DNA from: Oscillospiraceae bacterium
GTDB lineage: Bacteria > Bacillota > Clostridia > Oscillospirales > Ruminococcaceae
Length of the DNA: 9,102 bases
Direction: 5' to 3'
Assembly (NCBI GenBank): GCA_029098085.1
Contig: JAQXNQ010000182.1
Span: 1 to 9,102 of the forward strand
This document shows positions 6,383 through 9,102 of the stretch, in pieces. Position 1 is the first letter of the stretch. Every line of letters begins with the position of its first letter. Made by a program: the position numbers and the translations under genes. The notes below the pieces were generated by a model, which was not told the DNA's origin, ran no database searches, and was given only the letters and a program-made list of their open reading frames with translations.

Positions 6383-6660
6383 TGAGGGGACAGAAAGTCA
6401 ATGCGTATGCCCGCTGGAAGCGGGCATGGGGTCTCTGAAGGGAATCTTGCGGCTCTACGTCGCTTTCCGCAAGCGGAAAGCTGCAAGAACGCAAGCGTTC
6501 TTGCACGTGAGTGCTCCCTTTTGGAGTTGTTGGTATACGATGAGGCGCGGAGGAGCAGGATTTCGCGGCCTGCGGGCCGCGACCGGGCTCTGCCAGACTA
6601 AGGCCGAAGGCCGTGTCGAGGACCCGCGATTTTTTGGCTTTCCCCGCAGGGGAAAGCGAA
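6383..6660. other. Hairpin array: candidate structured ncRNA or dispersed non-coding repeat
   Basis: About 280 bp without a credible gene, filled with short near-perfect inverted repeats. H1 at 6407-6427 has a 9-bp stem and GGA loop. H2 at 6462-6481 has 8 bp and a CAAG loop. H3 at 6482-6505 has 10 bp and a CAAG loop. A weak H4 lies at 6514-6526 (4 bp). H5 at 6563-6582 has 8 bp and a TGCG loop. H6 at 6602-6612 has 4 bp and a GAA loop. H7 at 6637-6657 has 9 bp and a GCA loop. A T6 run lies at 6630-6635. The flanks are AT-rich (6352-6382 and 6661-6715), so the GC-rich block has sharp edges. A possible -10, TACAAT at 6376-6381, faces right but lacks a good -35. There are no terminal inverted repeats and no target-site duplication that I can see. 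It lies between the dap operon 3' end and the rpsB promoter. Orientation is undetermined; small open frames inside it lack ribosome binding sites. Confidence 0.6.
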
Positions 6661-6717
6661 GGAAACTCGAGTAAAACTTTTATTGTTTTGGCAATCAATT
6701 GAAAGCAAGTGCTTACT

Positions 6718-7191
6718 TCACTCTTCACTTAAGCCGTAGGCCTTCTTCAGCGCTTCGATGCACTGCTCGGCGGAGGCGCCGTTTACCAGCACCGAAATAT
6801 CCACCGAGGAGGTGGTGATCAGCAGCACATCGGTGCCGCAGTCCCGCAGCACCCGGAACACCGAGGCGGCCACGCCGTGATATTCCGGCATCTTCTCCCC
6901 GAACAGGGAGATCTTTACGTTGTTGTGGCTGATCAGCGGACGAACCGACGGCAAATCCCGGCCGATGCTGTTGGCAAGGCCTGCGATCTTGACCATCTCG
7001 TCGCTGCTGGCGGTGAAGGACACCGCCACATAGGCCCCGGTCAGCGGGGACTGGGAAATCATATCCACATTGATGCCCGCCTCGTCCAGCAGGTCGAAAA
7101 TCCGGCAGACGGATTCCACATTGGCGGGAACCTTGTTCAGGGTGACCAGTGCCACATCCCGCATGACGGTGAGTTTGGTAATGACGCCCAT
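6718..7191 (-). CDS. Stand-alone two-ACT-domain protein resembling the aspartokinase regulatory half
   Basis: 157 residues made of two ACT domains and no kinase domain. ACT1 spans about 11-75 (VALVTLNKVP, then SVCRIFDLLDEAGINVDMISQSP at 27-49, the usual effector-binding helix and strand). ACT2 spans about 90-152 (NVKISLFGEKMPEYHGVAASVF, then DVLLITTSSVDISVLV at 121-136). This is the arrangement of the C-terminal half of LysC-type aspartokinase, and its size matches the separate beta subunit made from an internal start in Bacillus aspartokinase II. Last gene of the asd-dapA-dapB unit: only 10 bp separate it from dapB, and its AGGAGG (7197-7202, 5 nt from the ATG) overlaps the dapB stop codon by one base, which suggests translational coupling. 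Likely role: sensing lysine or threonine for the aspartate pathway, possibly as partner of a kinase encoded elsewhere (inference). A truncated aspartokinase is less likely, since it has its own ribosome binding site and a clean N-terminus. Confidence 0.85.
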   Translation of the reverse strand: MGVITKLTVMRDVALVTLNKVPANVESVCRIFDLLDEAGINVDMISQSPLTGAYVAVSFTASSDEMVKIAGLANSIGRDLPSVRPLISHNNVKISLFGEKMPEYHGVAASVFRVLRDCGTDVLLITTSSVDISVLVNGASAEQCIEALKKAYGLSEE

Positions 7192-7201
7192 CTTCTCCTC
7201 C

Positions 7202-7954
7202 TTACTTCAGCAGATCAGACATGGTGTACAGGCCGGGCCGGGTGGCCTCGCTGAGGAAAACGGCGGCGTTGACGGCGCCGACGGCGAAAATCTCCCGGGA
7301 CTGGGCCGAATGGGACAGGGTGATGACCTCGTCGTGACCGGCGAAGATGATTTCATGCTCGCCGACGATGGTGCCGCCCCGCACCGAATGGATGCCGATC
7401 TCGCTCTTCTCCCGGGGACGGCGGACCGAATGGCGGTCGTAAACATAATGATCCCGGTTGTCCAGCGTCTCGTTGATGGCGTCGGCCAGCATCAGGGCAG
7501 TGCCGCTGGGAGCGTCCACCTTGCGGTTGTGGTGCTTCTCCACAATCTCGATGTCGAACTGATCCCCCAGGAAGGCGGCGGCCTTTCTGGCCAGCTCGGC
7601 CAGCAGATTGACGCCCATGGACATATTGAAGGAGAAAAAGACCGGGATCTGCTCAGCGGCGGCGCGGATCCGGGCGGTCTGCTCCTCGCTGTAGCCGGTG
7701 GTGGCGATGACAATGGGGGTTTTGGTGGAAACCGCCCAGCTCAGCAGCCCATCCAGGGCCGCAGGATTGGAAAAATCAATGACGGCGTCGGCATGCACGG
7801 TGCAGGCGGCGGGGTCGGTGAAAACGGGGAACGCCCGCTCCCCCGGCTTCAGGTCAAAGCCCGCAGCCACCCGGCAGTCCTGCCGCTCGGCGATGCAGCG
7901 CTCCAGCACATGGCCCATCTTGCCCTGGCAGCCGCTGAGAATGATGTCTTTCAT
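7202..7954 (-). CDS. dapB: 4-hydroxy-tetrahydrodipicolinate reductase
   Basis: 250-residue NAD(P)H-dependent reductase making tetrahydrodipicolinate, the second committed step of the diaminopimelate/lysine pathway; cytoplasmic. The N-terminal Rossmann fold has GCQGKMG (8-14). ATTGYSEEQ (84-92) and SFNMSMGVNLL (108-118) precede the family signature EKHHNRKVDAPSGTA (139-153), with catalytic H141 and K145. The C-terminus returns to the nucleotide domain (FAVGAVNAAVFL, 223-234). A GTG eight codons upstream (7978) is in frame but has no ribosome binding site. The ATG chosen here follows AAGGAG (7967-7972) by 12 nt, a little far, and gives the usual MKxIxxxGxxGxMG start and family length. It lies 50 bp after dapA. 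Confidence 0.97.
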   Translation of the reverse strand: MKDIILSGCQGKMGHVLERCIAERQDCRVAAGFDLKPGERAFPVFTDPAACTVHADAVIDFSNPAALDGLLSWAVSTKTPIVIATTGYSEEQTARIRAAAEQIPVFFSFNMSMGVNLLAELARKAAAFLGDQFDIEIVEKHHNRKVDAPSGTALMLADAINETLDNRDHYVYDRHSVRRPREKSEIGIHSVRGGTIVGEHEIIFAGHDEVITLSHSAQSREIFAVGAVNAAVFLSEATRPGLYTMSDLLK

Positions 7955-7966
7955 CTTGGTATACGA

Positions 7967-7972
7967 CTCCTT
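7967..7972 (-). promoter_or_regulatory. dapB ribosome binding site
   Basis: AAGGAG on the minus strand, 12 nt before the ATG at 7954. It lies inside the longer GTG-started reading and therefore argues for the shorter protein. The spacing is longer than for the other genes here (5-8 nt), so dapB may be translated less efficiently. Confidence 0.6.
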
Positions 7973-8004
7973 TTTCACGTCCGGACTTTTTCAGGCCAGC
8001 GGGC

Positions 8005-8892
8005 TTAGATTAACCCGTGCTTCTCCATAACGGCCTGGAGGGCTTCCCTGCCCTCGCTTGTCATGCCGATCAGCGGCAGGCGGCAGGGGCCGGCGGCAAA
8101 GCCCATCATATTCAGGGCTTCCTTGACCGGAATGGGGTTTACATCCGAGAACAGCGCGCTGACCAGATCCAGATACTCCAGCTGCAGGGCGGCGCTTTCC
8201 TTCACCTTCCCGTCAAAGAACAGCTGGCAGATGTCGTGGGTCTGACGGGGTGCCACATTGGACAGCACCGAAATGACGCCCAGTCCGCCCAGGGACAGCA
8301 TGGGGACAATGAGGCTGTCCTCGCCGGAATAAACGTCCAGGTCATCGCCGCAGAGGGCTCTGATTTTGGCCACCTGCTCGATATTGCCGCTGGCTTCCTT
8401 GATGGCCACGATGTTGGGGTGCTTGGAGAGTTCCTTGCAGGTGGCGGGCAGGATGTTGCAGCCGGTGCGGCTCTGGACGCTGTAAAGAATCATCGGCAGG
8501 TCGGTGGCGTCGGCGATGGCGTTGTAATGGGCCACCAGTCCCCGCTGGGAGGTCTTGTTGTAGTACGGAGTCACCACCAACAGACCGTCCACGCCGATGT
8601 CGGCGGCGTCTTTGGCCAGCTTGACGGCGTAGGAGGTGTCGTTGCTGCCGGTGCCGGCAATGACCGGAACCCGTCCGGCCACCCGATCCCTGACAAAGCG
8701 GATGCTGGCCACATGCTCCTCATCGGTGAGGGTGGCGGATTCGCCGGTGGTGCCGCAGACCACGATGGCGTCGGTGCCGTTTTCAATCTGCCAGTCGATG
8801 AACCGGCCGTATTCCTGCCAGTTGACGGTGCCGTCCACGTACATGGGAGTGGCACTAGCCACGCCGGCGCCGGTGAAAATTCTCTTTTTCAT
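8005..8892 (-). CDS. dapA: 4-hydroxy-tetrahydrodipicolinate synthase
   Basis: 295-residue TIM-barrel aldolase condensing pyruvate with aspartate semialdehyde, the entry step to diaminopimelate and lysine; usually a cytoplasmic tetramer and often lysine-inhibited. Catalytic residues, by alignment to the E. coli enzyme: T48 in GTTGE (47-51), Y111 in TPYYNK (108-113), Y137 and R142 in YSVQSRTG (137-144), and the Schiff-base lysine K165 in IVAIKEASGN (161-170). The usual YNVP is YSVQ here. The length is normal. The ATG at 8892 gives the family N-terminus; a TTG eleven codons upstream (8925) is in frame but adds a non-family tail. The ribosome binding site is modest: GGGAAAGG (8904-8911), 11 nt from the ATG. 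It lies 93 bp after asd, in the same direction. Confidence 0.97.
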   Translation of the reverse strand: MKKRIFTGAGVASATPMYVDGTVNWQEYGRFIDWQIENGTDAIVVCGTTGESATLTDEEHVASIRFVRDRVAGRVPVIAGTGSNDTSYAVKLAKDAADIGVDGLLVVTPYYNKTSQRGLVAHYNAIADATDLPMILYSVQSRTGCNILPATCKELSKHPNIVAIKEASGNIEQVAKIRALCGDDLDVYSGEDSLIVPMLSLGGLGVISVLSNVAPRQTHDICQLFFDGKVKESAALQLEYLDLVSALFSDVNPIPVKEALNMMGFAAGPCRLPLIGMTSEGREALQAVMEKHGLI

Positions 8893-8939
8893 ATAAAACC
8901 AAACCTTTCCCTGTGGCGAGATCAAAGATGCGGAACGAA

Positions 8940-8975
8940 GGCGGAATCCGGCGCGCCCTTCCGGGAGCGTCCGCC
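8940..8975 (-). promoter_or_regulatory. Hairpin in the asd-dapA gap
   Basis: GGCGGA (8970-8975) can pair with TCCGCC (8940-8945), enclosing a GC-rich loop that holds the self-complementary GGCGCGCC and a CCC-GGAA-GGG stem. No T run follows, so it is not a standard terminator. It may be a processing or stability element separating asd from dapA; function unproven. Confidence 0.35.
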
Positions 8976-8985
8976 CTCAGCGCAG

Positions 8986-9102
8986 TCAGTCGAGGTAGCC
9001 CTTTGCGGCCAGCAGCTCAGCCAGCAGCACGGCGCCGCCCGCAGCGCCCCGAAGGGTGTTGTGGGACAGGCAGACGAATTTGATGTCGTACTGGGTGTCG
9101 GG
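8986..9102 (-). CDS. asd: Aspartate-semialdehyde dehydrogenase, C-terminal 38 residues
   Basis: Only the 3' end of the gene is inside the window; the frame enters at the right edge and stops with TGA at 8988-8986. The tail reads KFVCLSHNTLRGAAGGAVLL and continues AELLAAKGYLD, which is the C-terminal signature (SHNTxRGAAGGA) of clostridial-type Asd. The enzyme reduces aspartyl phosphate to aspartate semialdehyde, the substrate that DapA uses, which fits its place directly upstream of dapA in the same direction. The operon promoter, and any lysine riboswitch, would lie to the right of this window. Confidence 0.92.
   Translation of the reverse strand, partial: PDTQYDIKFVCLSHNTLRGAAGGAVLLAELLAAKGYLD

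Noticed and set aside
6401..6601. 66-codon plus-strand frame inside the hairpin array
   Set aside because: No ribosome binding site before the ATG and the codons simply follow the hairpin arms; a spurious frame in a non-coding element.
6630..6657. Hairpin H7 as the terminator of the dap operon
   Set aside because: On the minus strand the stem is followed by CCAAAAAA, not T residues, so it does not have intrinsic terminator form in that direction.
6066..6674. 202-codon plus-strand frame crossing the rpsB start and the hairpin array
   Set aside because: It starts antisense to rpsB, runs through the rpsB leader, promoter and hairpin stems, and has no ribosome binding site; the protein is low in recognisable structure.
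8893..8925. Upstream TTG start for dapA
   Set aside because: It adds eleven residues unlike the family; the ATG at 8892 gives the usual N-terminus and length.
8893..8985. Lysine riboswitch before dapA
   Set aside because: The gap is only 93 nt with one simple stem; the lysine riboswitch is about 170 nt or longer with five helices. One could still exist upstream of asd, outside the window.

Overview
The window looks like chromosomal core sequence from a GC-rich, Gram-positive, probably spore-forming clostridium of the Ruminococcaceae/Oscillospiraceae type. The basis is strong AGGAGG ribosome binding sites, clostridial-type RpsB, EF-Ts and lysine-pathway proteins, a SpoVB-family flippase behind a sigma-E-like promoter, and a Ser/Ala-rich lipoprotein. 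The lineage is an inference; no rRNA gene is present to fix it.

Layout, left to right. (1) 1-1610, minus strand: the N-terminal 536 residues of a divergent type IIA topoisomerase B subunit (GyrB/ParE-like), with a near-consensus promoter (1662-1690) and a short hairpin at the start of its message. (2) 1745-2593, minus: a lipoprotein of unknown function with a lipobox, a low-complexity Ser/Ala linker and a C-terminal domain holding a DLDGDG motif. (3) 2594-2824: a divergent control region with a vegetative promoter for the lipoprotein and a sigma-E-like promoter facing right. (4) 2825-4384, plus: spoVB-like flippase, the only plus-strand gene. (5) 4445-6178, minus: rpsB then tsf, with a strong hairpin terminator between them, another after tsf, and a structured leader of about 120 nt behind the rpsB promoter. 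(6) 6179-6717: a 539-bp gene-free stretch. Its left part is the rpsB leader and promoter; its right part (about 6383-6660) is a dense array of near-perfect hairpins that no gene explains. (7) 6718-9102, minus: a lysine/diaminopimelate operon read asd (3' end only), dapA, dapB, then a stand-alone two-ACT-domain protein resembling the regulatory half of aspartokinase.

The dap genes form one transcription unit supplying dihydrodipicolinate and tetrahydrodipicolinate for lysine, peptidoglycan and, in a spore former, probably dipicolinate. The ACT protein at its end may sense lysine or threonine for the pathway. The rpsB-tsf unit is the usual S2/EF-Ts translation operon, but tsf seems to depend on read-through of the internal terminator. 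The SpoVB-like protein would act in spore cortex peptidoglycan assembly.

The best candidate for something undescribed is the hairpin array between the dap operon and rpsB. It could be a structured non-coding RNA or a dispersed non-coding repeat; orientation and transcription cannot be settled from the sequence alone. Lesser points of interest are the divergent topoisomerase, the sigma-E-like promoter, the rpsB-tsf terminator and the free-standing ACT protein.
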